This document shows positions 42,152 to 50,307 of a DNA stretch of 64,000 nucleotides, one piece after another. The stretch comes from Zobellia alginiliquefaciens. Its GTDB lineage: Bacteria > Bacteroidota > Bacteroidia > Flavobacteriales > Flavobacteriaceae. Each line of letters opens with the position of its first letter. Within the stretch, counting starts at the first letter, position 1. A model generated the notes under the pieces. It was not told the origin of the DNA. It made no database searches and saw only the letters and a program-made list of their open reading frames with translations. The stretch lies in contig NZ_CP119758.1 in the NCBI RefSeq assembly GCF_029323795.1, positions 1,984,001 through 2,048,000 on the forward strand, written 5' to 3'. Position numbers and translations under genes: made by a program.

Positions 42152-42979
42152 ATGCCAGAGATAAAAGAAAAAAACGAATTGGGAACCATGGAGAATGGTA
42201 TACTTTATCCTTCTCCGGTCATGTTGGATTTACATGATCTTAAAAAGGTGTACCCAACGCCAAAAGGCGATTATGTTGTTCTTGAACATCTAAACCTTCA
42301 GATTATGAAGGAAGAGTTCGTAACCATTATTGGCCATTCCGGTTGTGGAAAAACAACCATGCTCTCCATGATTGCAGGGCTAAACCCAATTTCCGGGGGT
42401 AACATTTCCGTTTTAGGAAATCCTGTAAAAGGACCTGGTCCGGACAGGGGTGTCATCTTTCAATCCCCAAGTTTAATGCCTTGGATGACCGCTTTGGAAA
42501 ATGTTCTATTGGGGGTGAATCAAGTTTTTCCGCACGCCACGAAAACGCAAAGACAGGATATTGCCAAATACTATCTAAACAAAGTGGGTCTTGACGGCGC
42601 TTTTTATAAAAAGGCATCTGAGCTTTCTCAAGGTATGCAGCAAAGGGTAGGTATTGCAAGAGCTTTCGCAATCAAACCCAAAGTATTGCTTCTAGATGAA
42701 CCTTTTGGTATGCTAGATTCATTAACGAGAGGCGAACTACAGGATATCCTTATCGAAATATGGAATAAAGAAAAAATAACCGCGGTAATGATAACCCATG
42801 ATGTGGATGAGGCCATATTCTTGGCAGATAGGGTTGTAATGATGACGAGTGGTCCAAGGGCAAAAATAGGAGACGTGCTCAACATCGATTTTGAAAGACC
42901 ACGTACCCGTAAATCCGTTTTAGAACATGATGATTACTACACGTACAGAAAACATTTGATTGACTTTTTAGAGCATTGA
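42152..42979 (+). CDS. nrtD: Nitrate ABC transporter ATP-binding protein, second of two
   Basis: A 275-residue ATPase with Walker [10 protein letters not shown], signature [15 protein letters not shown] (Gln in place of the first Gly), Walker [13 protein letters not shown] and an intact switch His in [15 protein letters not shown]. The 20 residues before [11 protein letters not shown] are extra. It starts ten bases after the first ATPase and ends the importer operon. With the Asn-carrying partner it suggests a heterodimer with unequal ATP sites. Confidence 0.9.
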   Translation: MPEIKEKNELGTMENGILYPSPVMLDLHDLKKVYPTPKGDYVVLEHLNLQIMKEEFVTIIGHSGCGKTTMLSMIAGLNPISGGNISVLGNPVKGPGPDRGVIFQSPSLMPWMTALENVLLGVNQVFPHATKTQRQDIAKYYLNKVGLDGAFYKKASELSQGMQQRVGIARAFAIKPKVLLLDEPFGMLDSLTRGELQDILIEIWNKEKITAVMITHDVDEAIFLADRVVMMTSGPRAKIGDVLNIDFERPRTRKSVLEHDDYYTYRKHLIDFLEH

Positions 42980-43102
42980 TTATTAACCAAACTTTCAATT
43001 AAACCTCGCATATGTTGTAAGTCACAATACTACCTAACACCGACCAATATTAAGTTTTGGCGAATAACATATGAATTTTAAATAAAGATAAAATAGACAC
43101 CG

Positions 43103-44407
43103 ATGAAAAAACAGTACACATTTATAACCCTATTTGTCCTATCGATTCAATTTGCTACTGCGCAATTTGTCCTTGATGGAGAATTTAAGCCACGTACCGA
43201 ATACCGAAATGGTTTCGGAAGTATTATTCCAGATGCCGCGGATCCAGGTTTTGGCATTTCTACCCGTTTACGTTTAAATGCGGGCTACCAAACTGAAGCC
43301 TTTAAGTTTTATATGAGCCTACAAGATGTGATGGTTTGGGGAGAGAACAGACAATTAAAACCAGAGGACAGTAACAATTCATTTTCTGTATTTCAAGCAT
43401 GGGCGGACATTAAATTAGCTGAGGGTTTTTCCACAAAAATAGGTCGCCAGATGCTGGTATACGATGACCAGCGTATCCTTGGTGGAGTTGATTGGGCCAT
43501 GCAGGCACGTAACCATGATGCTGCCTTACTGCAATACAAAAAGGGGAAATTTATGATGGATCTAGGTCTTGCCTTTAATCAGGATTTTACGGCAACCACC
43601 GCAAATCCAGGAGGGTTTCAATCCGTAGGTACTGCCTATAACACTACAGGGTTCTTTTCGTACAAAAGCATGCAATACCTCTATTTGAGACACAAAGGAG
43701 AGGCATTTTCCGCAAGCGGATTGGTAATGAACAACGGTTTCCAAAACTTTACAGGAGACGCAGATGCCCAAGTTGCAGACGGTGTAAGCAATTTGGTTAC
43801 GCTGGGAACGCATTTAAATTATAAAAAAGGGAGTTTTGGAGCTGCACTTAATGCGTATTTGCAGACTGGTGAGCGTCAAAACAGCGTAGAAGTTAGCGGG
43901 GCATATCTTTTAGGGTTGGACCTTAGCTACAAAGTATCAAAAGGTATATCTCTGGGATTAGGGGCAGAAATCATTAGCGGAAACGATACTGGTACAGCTG
44001 ACAAGACCGAGGCTTTCTTCCCGCTTTACGGTACCAACCACAAATTCAATGGTTTTATGGATTATTTCTACGTAGGTAACCATGCTAATTCTGTTGGTCT
44101 AACGGATATACATGCAAGTGCTAAGTTCGCTTTGGGCGAAACTTCTAGCCTACTGGTAAAGGTCTTAAACTTTAGCGGTGAGCAAGAATTGGCGAGTGGA
44201 GAAAAATCCTTGGGAACGGAAGTAGATTTGGTATTTACCAAAAGCTTCAAAGGTTATGGGTTGGCCATAGGGTATTCCCAAATGTTTGCCAGTGATGGTA
44301 TGTACGAACTAAAAGGAGTAACGGAAGACGCTGCGGCAAGTAGTCAGAACTGGGCCTGGGTACAATTAACGATGAAACCTAAATTTTTAAATACCGCCAA
44401 GCAATAA
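43103..44407 (+). CDS. Alginate-export type outer-membrane porin, putative nitrate porin
   Basis: A 434-residue protein with a cleavable signal peptide (ending TAQF). It has the alternating strand pattern of an outer-membrane beta-barrel, and FKPRTEYRNGFGSII, RLRLNAGYQTEAFKFYMSLQDVMVWGENRQ and FSTKIGRQMLVYDDQRILGGVDWAMQARNHDAALLQY match the Alginate_export barrel family. Its place after the nitrate importer suggests it lets nitrate or nitrite cross the outer membrane, which is inference. A terminator follows. Confidence 0.85.
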   Translation: MKKQYTFITLFVLSIQFATAQFVLDGEFKPRTEYRNGFGSIIPDAADPGFGISTRLRLNAGYQTEAFKFYMSLQDVMVWGENRQLKPEDSNNSFSVFQAWADIKLAEGFSTKIGRQMLVYDDQRILGGVDWAMQARNHDAALLQYKKGKFMMDLGLAFNQDFTATTANPGGFQSVGTAYNTTGFFSYKSMQYLYLRHKGEAFSASGLVMNNGFQNFTGDADAQVADGVSNLVTLGTHLNYKKGSFGAALNAYLQTGERQNSVEVSGAYLLGLDLSYKVSKGISLGLGAEIISGNDTGTADKTEAFFPLYGTNHKFNGFMDYFYVGNHANSVGLTDIHASAKFALGETSSLLVKVLNFSGEQELASGEKSLGTEVDLVFTKSFKGYGLAIGYSQMFASDGMYELKGVTEDAAASSQNWAWVQLTMKPKFLNTAKQ

Positions 44408-44432
44408 GTTATTTTAAGATGCTTCGATAGGG

Positions 44433-44467
44433 CCGTTACAACCTGTTTGTTGTAGCGGTTCTTTTTG
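44433..44467 (+). terminator. Intrinsic terminator after the porin gene
   Basis: CCGTTACAAC pairs with GTTGTAGCGG (one G-T pair) around a six-base loop, followed by TTCTTTTTG. Confidence 0.75.
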
Positions 44468-44526
44468 TTTTAAACGGATGGTGAATCGGTTTAGTGGTTT
44501 GTTCAACTCCCTTTATAAAAATCGAT

Positions 44527-44534
44527 TATATTTG
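44527..44534 (+). promoter_or_regulatory. -7 element for the response regulator gene
   Basis: TATATTTG, an exact TAnnTTTG, directly followed by the 7-2-7-like site. Confidence 0.6.
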
Positions 44535-44550
44535 TACGTATAATTACGCA
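44535..44550. promoter_or_regulatory. 7-2-7-like operator over the response regulator start site
   Basis: TACGTAT-AA-TTACGCA, with two mismatches in the right arm. It begins immediately after the -7 element, so it would cover the transcription start and could give autorepression. Confidence 0.55.
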
Positions 44551-44554
44551 TATT

Positions 44555-45229
44555 TTGGATCAAACAACAAGTATTATTTTAGCGGACGATCATTCTTTGG
44601 TTCGCGACGGCATTAGGGCTTTATTGGAAAGTGAATCCGATTTAAAAGTTATTGGCGAAGCTTCAGACGGTTTGGAGGCTATTGAAATGGTGAACGAAAA
44701 GTCTCCTGATCTATTGATTATTGATATAAGAATGCCAAGAATGACCGGTATTGAAGCGGTTGAAAAACTAAGCGCCCAAAACTCACCCGTAAAATGCATC
44801 ATTCTATCTATGCACGATTCGGAAGAATACATTCTACAATCGGTAAGCGCAGGTGCACGTGGTTATTTGTTGAAAGACACCGGAAAAACCGAGTTTATTA
44901 AAGCCATTCATGCGGTTCGTGAAGGAGGTAAGTACTATAGTGGCGATATTTCTAACGTCTTAGTGAACAACCTGCTCAATTCTAACGGTTCTAAAGCCGT
45001 AGAAGCCCCTAAAAAAACTGTTCCCACGAGTAATCCTTTTGATTTGACCAATAAAGAACTTCAGGTTTTGGAATTGGTTTTATCTGGGTTGACAAATAAG
45101 CAGATTTCCGAAAAACTTCAGAATAGCAAGCGTACAGTAGAAACACACCGCTTTAATTTGATGCGTAAAATGGAAGTCAAGAATTTAATAGACCTTTCAA
45201 AAAAAGCACAACAGTTTAATTTGGTCTAG
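44555..45229 (+). CDS. NarL/FixJ-type response regulator, nitrate
   Basis: A 224-residue regulator. The receiver domain has acidic Asp11-Asp12, phospho-acceptor Asp57 in LLIIDIRMP, and Lys in LLKDTG. The C-terminal LuxR-type HTH is LTNKELQVLELVLSGLTNKQISEKLQNSKRTVETHRFNLMRKM. The start is TTG at 44555, as no ATG exists before IILADDHS. No kinase is adjacent, and the NarX-like kinase at 29598 is the likely partner. The protein should bind the TACGTAT-type inverted repeats in this island; that match is inferred from the NarL-style 7-2-7 geometry. Confidence 0.92.
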   Translation: MDQTTSIILADDHSLVRDGIRALLESESDLKVIGEASDGLEAIEMVNEKSPDLLIIDIRMPRMTGIEAVEKLSAQNSPVKCIILSMHDSEEYILQSVSAGARGYLLKDTGKTEFIKAIHAVREGGKYYSGDISNVLVNNLLNSNGSKAVEAPKKTVPTSNPFDLTNKELQVLELVLSGLTNKQISEKLQNSKRTVETHRFNLMRKMEVKNLIDLSKKAQQFNLV

Positions 45230-45278
45230 GACTATGAAGCACAACTAAAATTGCTCTAATTCAGTACGGCAACTGTAC

Positions 45279-46622
45279 ATGAAACAAGCCATTTTTTATC
45301 ACATCTATCCATTAGGTCTTTTAGGGACAAAAAGAACCAATGACTTGGTTTCTGAACCAGTTAATCGTTTTTCAGAACTTAGTTCTTGGTTTAAATATAT
45401 AAAAGATCTGGGCTGTAATGCACTTTATCTTGGACCAGTTTTTGAATCTACTAGTCATGGATATGATACTATTGACTATTATTCAGTGGATAGGCGGTTG
45501 GGTGATGATACTTCTTTAATCAATTTTATAAAAAATGCCCATGAGAAGGGCATTAAGGTTGTTTTAGATGGGGTTTTCAATCACGTAAGTAGAGATTTCT
45601 TCGCTTTTAAAGATCTACAGAAACACGGGAGGAATTCAAAATATATTGAATGGTTCGTGAATGTGGATTTTAAAAAAAGAAGTCCTCTTAAAGATTCTTT
45701 TGATTATGATACCTGGAGTGGTTATTATCAACTGGTAAAACTCAACCTTAAAAATAAGAAGGTCCGTGATTATCTTTTGGGTGCCGTTGCCAAATGGATA
45801 GAAACCTATAAAATAGATGGTCTGCGTTTAGATACTGCGGATGTTCTTGATTTTGATTTTATGAAAGAACTCTCTTTCTTCTGTAAAAGTCATAATCCTA
45901 ATTTTTGGCTTATGGGAGAAGTAGTTCATGGGAATTATAACCGTTGGATTACCAATGCCTATCTTGACTCTGTTACCAATTATGAGTACCACACTCCTAT
46001 TTACGAAAGTTTCAATTTGGATGATTTTAGTAAGATTGCAGTAATTTTAAAACGGCAGTTTGGTCCAAAAGGAGTGTATAACAATTTGTCTCTCTATAGT
46101 TTTGTAGATAATCATGATGTAAACCGTGCTGCAAGTACGCTCAACAAACCGGAACATCTATTCCCGCTATACCTTCTTTTATTTACCCTTCCTGGGATAC
46201 CGGCCATCTATTATGGCAGTGAATGGGGTTTTGAAGGAAAGAAAACGGCCCATAGTGATGATGTATTACGTCCGCAAGTGGCACTTAATTCCATAGAAAA
46301 ACAGGCAAAACACCCCAAGTTGTTCAATGCAGTAGAACGGTTTATTTCCATTAGAAAAAACTGTGAGGCACTTGCAAACGGTATTTATGCAACGTTATTG
46401 GTTAGGAAGAAGCAAGTGGCATTCTCCAGAATTTTTAAGGGTAAAACGGTAATCATAATTGTGAATTCCTCACACAAATCGGTTATGGTCAATATTCCTC
46501 TAAAAAATTCATCCGGAGAAAAGTTCCTAGACCTTTTAAATAGCGGATATACTGTAACTTCAGGCAAAAATGGGCTCTCTGTAGAAGTGCCATCTTGTTG
46601 GGGCCGCATCTTAAGCCATTGA
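45279..46622 (+). CDS. Alpha-amylase family (GH13) glycoside hydrolase
   Basis: A 447-residue cytoplasmic enzyme without a signal peptide. GH13 conserved regions are visible: VVLDGVFNHVSRD, the nucleophile Asp in IDGLRLDTADV, the acid/base Glu in FWLMGEVVHG, and the transition-state Asp in YSFVDNHDVNR. IYYGSEWGFEG resembles maltogenic or trehalose-type enzymes. A role in the nitrate island is not obvious: it could mobilise intracellular glucan to supply reductant or carbon skeletons. It is transcribed in the same direction as the regulator, 49 bases before it. Confidence 0.88.
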   Translation: MKQAIFYHIYPLGLLGTKRTNDLVSEPVNRFSELSSWFKYIKDLGCNALYLGPVFESTSHGYDTIDYYSVDRRLGDDTSLINFIKNAHEKGIKVVLDGVFNHVSRDFFAFKDLQKHGRNSKYIEWFVNVDFKKRSPLKDSFDYDTWSGYYQLVKLNLKNKKVRDYLLGAVAKWIETYKIDGLRLDTADVLDFDFMKELSFFCKSHNPNFWLMGEVVHGNYNRWITNAYLDSVTNYEYHTPIYESFNLDDFSKIAVILKRQFGPKGVYNNLSLYSFVDNHDVNRAASTLNKPEHLFPLYLLLFTLPGIPAIYYGSEWGFEGKKTAHSDDVLRPQVALNSIEKQAKHPKLFNAVERFISIRKNCEALANGIYATLLVRKKQVAFSRIFKGKTVIIIVNSSHKSVMVNIPLKNSSGEKFLDLLNSGYTVTSGKNGLSVEVPSCWGRILSH

Positions 46623-46694
46623 TCGAAAACGAGTTAATCGGTGTTTTTTTTGTCGATGTATTAGAAAATCATCAAACTATTACGGATAAAATAC

Positions 46695-46710
46695 TACGTA
46701 TATATACGTA
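46695..46710. promoter_or_regulatory. nasA: 7-2-7 operator upstream of nasA
   Basis: TACGTAT-AT-ATACGTA, a perfect inverted repeat. TAATTTTA (46709-46716), one mismatch from TAnnTTTG, overlaps its right end, so the bound regulator would sit against the polymerase site. Confidence 0.72.
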
Positions 46711-46765
46711 ATTTTATAACTTGCTGTATCTAATTTTGGTGTCTATCATCAAAAAGGAAAATGCA

Positions 46766-49700
46766 ATGTTGAAAAAGAAAACACACAAAACCGTTTGTTC
46801 CTACTGTGGCGTAGGTTGCGGCATACTGGTAGATATAGATAATAAAGGGAAGATTGAGGTAGATGGAGACCCAGATTACCCTTCCAATAAGGGGATGCTG
46901 TGCTCCAAGGGGAGAAACCTGAATTACGTAGCGCAAGACACGTCGGACAGAATTTTGCACCCTGAAATGCGATGGAGCAGAAACCACCCATTGCAAAAAG
47001 TAAGTTGGGATGCAGCTTTTGAGCGTGCTGCTGCAGTTTTTAAAAGTATTATTGCAAAACACGGTCCTGATAGCGTAGGTTTCTACGTTTCCGGACAATG
47101 TCTTACCGAAGAATATTATCTGGTAAATAAGATTACAAAAGGCTTTATCGGAACGAACAATATAGACACCAACAGCCGTTTGTGTATGAGTTCTGCCGTG
47201 GTGGGGTACAAAAAAACCTTGGGAGAAGATTCGGTACCTATTTCCTATGAAGACATTGAATTGGCAGATTGTTTTTTAATCGCCGGAGCTAACCCTGCAT
47301 GGTGCCACCCCATTTTGTACAGACGTTTGGAGCAGCATAAGGAAGATAACCCCAATGTAAAGATAATAGTGGTTGATCCACGAAAGACGCAAACCTGTGC
47401 CTCGGCAGATTTGCACTTACAGATACTTCCGGGTACCGATGTAATTCTTTTTAACGCTATAGCTAGATTGCTTATTGAAAAGAAAAAAATAGATAAAAAT
47501 TTCATTAAAAAACATACCTCAAATTTTGAGGCTTGTAAAGAGAGTGCTTTTTCGCTTTCCTTGCGCCAAGCAGCTGAGAAATGTGATGTTCCCGTTTCTG
47601 ATATCCGTAAAGCTGCACAGTACATTGGTGATGCCAATAAGTTCATAAGTATGTGGACCATGGGTCTCAACCAAAGTGTGATAGGTGTTTCTAAAAATGT
47701 TTCGTTGTTAAATCTCTCATTGTTAACGGGCCAGATTGGCAAACCTGGTTGCGGTCCGTTTTCATTGACAGGACAACCCAATGCCATGGGCGGTAGAGAA
47801 GTAGGCGGTATGGCCAGTCTTTTGGCAGCGCATAAAGATTTGGGAAATCCACAGCATAGAAAAGAGGTGTCCGATTTTTGGGGAGGTAAGGAAATTAATT
47901 CGGAACCAGGTTATACGGCAACGGAAATGTTCGACGCGCTTGAAAGCGGAAAACTAAAGGCAATTTGGATAATCTGTACTAACCCTGCGGTGAGTATGCC
48001 AAACGTTAAAAAGGTTGAAAAAGCTTTGAAAAATGCGGCCTTCGTAGTTGTTCAGGACATCAGCCATAATTCTGAAACCACAAAATTTGCAGATCTTTTA
48101 TTACCTGCGGCTGGCTGGTTAGAGAAGGAAGGTACAATGACGAATTCCGAAAGACGAATTAGTTATTTGCCCAAAGTTATTGACCCGCCAGCGGAAGCTT
48201 TGCCAGATGCAGAAATTCTATGGCGTTTTGCACAGGCAATGGGTTTTGAAGGTTTTGATTATAACAATGCCAGCGAAGTATATGATGAACACTGTCTTTT
48301 GACCAAAGGCACCAATATAGATATTACGGGCCTATCCTACGAACGTCTAAAAAATGAAGGAAGTTTTCAATGGCCGGTTCCACATAATACACATCCTGGA
48401 ACACCACGTTTGTTTGAAGATTTTAGCTTTTACACCAACGATAAAAAGGCGCATTTTAATGCACCGCAGAGCCTCTATAATAAGTCTGAAGAAACAGATA
48501 TAGATTTTCCTTTGGTCTTGAACACGGGGCGGGTAAGAGATCAGTGGCATACACGGACCAAGACCGGAAAGGTGAAGCGTCTGCTCACCCATATTCCACA
48601 GCCGTATCTAGAAATGAACAAAGTAGATGCTTATCTGCGCAAGTTGAAAGAAGGTGATATAGCTGTTATTAAAAGCAGAAGAGGGGAGGTTCAGGTGAAG
48701 GTGAAAATCAATTTTGATATTCGTGAACGGGTCGTTTTTCTTCCGATGCACTGGGGTAGAATCTTAAATAATGATTTTGGAAGGGCAAATAACCTTACCA
48801 ATGATTTGGTTGACCCAGTTTCTAAAGAGCCCGATTTTAAATATTGTGCGGTGCAGGTAGAAAAATATGTAAAACCTGCTCAGAAAGTAGTTGTTATTGG
48901 GGCTGGCGCAGCGGCATATCGTTTTATACAATCGTACCGAGAGAAGAATAAAAAAGACGAACTACATGTATTTTCAAAAGAAAAAGACCCTTTCTACAAC
49001 AGGGTACTTTTACCGGAATATGTGAGTGATGAACTTTCGTGGGAAGCTCTGGAAAAATTAAAGGTTGGAGAGCTAAAAAAACTAAATGTTACCCTACATT
49101 CTGGAATTGGGGTTAATGATATCAATACGTCATTGAAACAAGTGACAGATAGTGCCGGGTTGATTCATTCTTATGACCTGCTTATTATGGCAACGGGTAG
49201 TCGTGCTTTTGTACCCAGTGAGGTTCAGATAAATCTCCCGGGCCGATTTACCATGAGGGAACGTGGCGATGCCGATAAACTTAAAAAATATCTTGAGGAA
49301 ACCGGACTTCCAGCAACGGAACAGCATGTGGTAATCGTAGGTGGTGGTCTTTTAGGCTTGGAGCTTGCGGCCGCACTCAAAAAAATACATATTAATATTA
49401 GTATAGTACAACGGGCACCACGTCTTATGGAGCGCCAGTTAGATCGTGTAGCTAGCCGATTACTTGCCGAAGACGTTACGGAAAGAAATATCAACCTGTA
49501 TTTTGATAATGAAGTAAGTACCGTTTTTGAAGAAAAAGAGAATCCGTTTCAGCTTTTAGTGAACTTAAAGACGGGGCGTACCATACAATGTAACGCTATT
49601 GTATATGCCATTGGTACTCGACCCAATATAGAATTGGCAAAAAAAGCCAATCTAGTTACTAGGAGAGGTGTACGCGTCAATTCGTATTTACAGACCAATG

Positions 49701-50296
49701 ACCCATCTGTTTTTGCTTTGGGCGAAATTGCAGAATTCAACAATGCGCTTTTCGGAATTACCTCTGCAGCGGAGCAGCAAGCGGATATAGCCGCCAATTT
49801 TATTTTAGGCGATTATAGCAGTATATACTATGGCTCTGTTCTTATGAATATTCTTAAGTTCGAGAATCTTGATCTGTGCAGTGTCGGAATGGTAAACGCA
49901 CCTTCTGGCGATAGCAGTTATGAAGAGATTATTTTAATGGATGTCAGCAAGCGTTTTTACAAAAAATGCATCGTAAAGGATGATACCCTAAAAGGTGCTA
50001 TTCTAATGGGCGATAAAAATGAGTTCGCAGAGTTTAAGCGCTTGATCGAAGAAGAAATTGAACTTTCCGAGAAGCGAAACGAACTACTGAGGGGCGCGAC
50101 AAACACTGCTCCGTTAAAGGGTAAACTAGTGTGCTCTTGTAGTCAAGTAGGAGAAGGAAATGTTACCGATGCCATTGCTGGAGGATGTTCGGATTTTAAT
50201 GAGCTCTGTTCTCAGACCGGAGCAGGATTAGGCTGTGGTAGTTGCAAACCAGAGGTAAAGGCCTTATTGAACAAACAATTACAATTAGCAAATTAA
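46766..50296 (+). CDS. nasA: Assimilatory nitrate reductase fused to flavin reductase and BFD domain
   Basis: A 1176-residue fusion. Residues 1-700 are the molybdopterin catalytic part: [4Fe-4S] ligands C11, C14, C18 and C46 (CSYCGVGC..MLCSKG), the Mo-ligand Cys140 in NSRLCMSS, and a C-terminal molybdopterin-binding domain (LPMHWGRILNNDFGRANNLTNDL). From about 705 (VVVIGAGAAAYRF) is an NAD(P)/FAD oxidoreductase like NasB or the NirB front part. At about 1120-1165 is a BFD [2Fe-2S] domain, CSCSQVGEGN..GLGCGSCKP. In most bacteria these are separate NasA and NasB/C proteins. Electrons would pass from NAD(P)H to molybdenum within one chain. The ATG at 46766 is chosen for the MLKKKTHKTVCSYC start. 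Confidence 0.94.
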   Translation: MLKKKTHKTVCSYCGVGCGILVDIDNKGKIEVDGDPDYPSNKGMLCSKGRNLNYVAQDTSDRILHPEMRWSRNHPLQKVSWDAAFERAAAVFKSIIAKHGPDSVGFYVSGQCLTEEYYLVNKITKGFIGTNNIDTNSRLCMSSAVVGYKKTLGEDSVPISYEDIELADCFLIAGANPAWCHPILYRRLEQHKEDNPNVKIIVVDPRKTQTCASADLHLQILPGTDVILFNAIARLLIEKKKIDKNFIKKHTSNFEACKESAFSLSLRQAAEKCDVPVSDIRKAAQYIGDANKFISMWTMGLNQSVIGVSKNVSLLNLSLLTGQIGKPGCGPFSLTGQPNAMGGREVGGMASLLAAHKDLGNPQHRKEVSDFWGGKEINSEPGYTATEMFDALESGKLKAIWIICTNPAVSMPNVKKVEKALKNAAFVVVQDISHNSETTKFADLLLPAAGWLEKEGTMTNSERRISYLPKVIDPPAEALPDAEILWRFAQAMGFEGFDYNNASEVYDEHCLLTKGTNIDITGLSYERLKNEGSFQWPVPHNTHPGTPRLFEDFSFYTNDKKAHFNAPQSLYNKSEETDIDFPLVLNTGRVRDQWHTRTKTGKVKRLLTHIPQPYLEMNKVDAYLRKLKEGDIAVIKSRRGEVQVKVKINFDIRERVVFLPMHWGRILNNDFGRANNLTNDLVDPVSKEPDFKYCAVQVEKYVKPAQKVVVIGAGAAAYRFIQSYREKNKKDELHVFSKEKDPFYNRVLLPEYVSDELSWEALEKLKVGELKKLNVTLHSGIGVNDINTSLKQVTDSAGLIHSYDLLIMATGSRAFVPSEVQINLPGRFTMRERGDADKLKKYLEETGLPATEQHVVIVGGGLLGLELAAALKKIHINISIVQRAPRLMERQLDRVASRLLAEDVTERNINLYFDNEVSTVFEEKENPFQLLVNLKTGRTIQCNAIVYAIGTRPNIELAKKANLVTRRGVRVNSYLQTNDPSVFALGEIAEFNNALFGITSAAEQQADIAANFILGDYSSIYYGSVLMNILKFENLDLCSVGMVNAPSGDSSYEEIILMDVSKRFYKKCIVKDDTLKGAILMGDKNEFAEFKRLIEEEIELSEKRNELLRGATNTAPLKGKLVCSCSQVGEGNVTDAIAGGCSDFNELCSQTGAGLGCGSCKPEVKALLNKQLQLAN

Positions 50297-50307
50297 AAAT
50301 CGGTATT

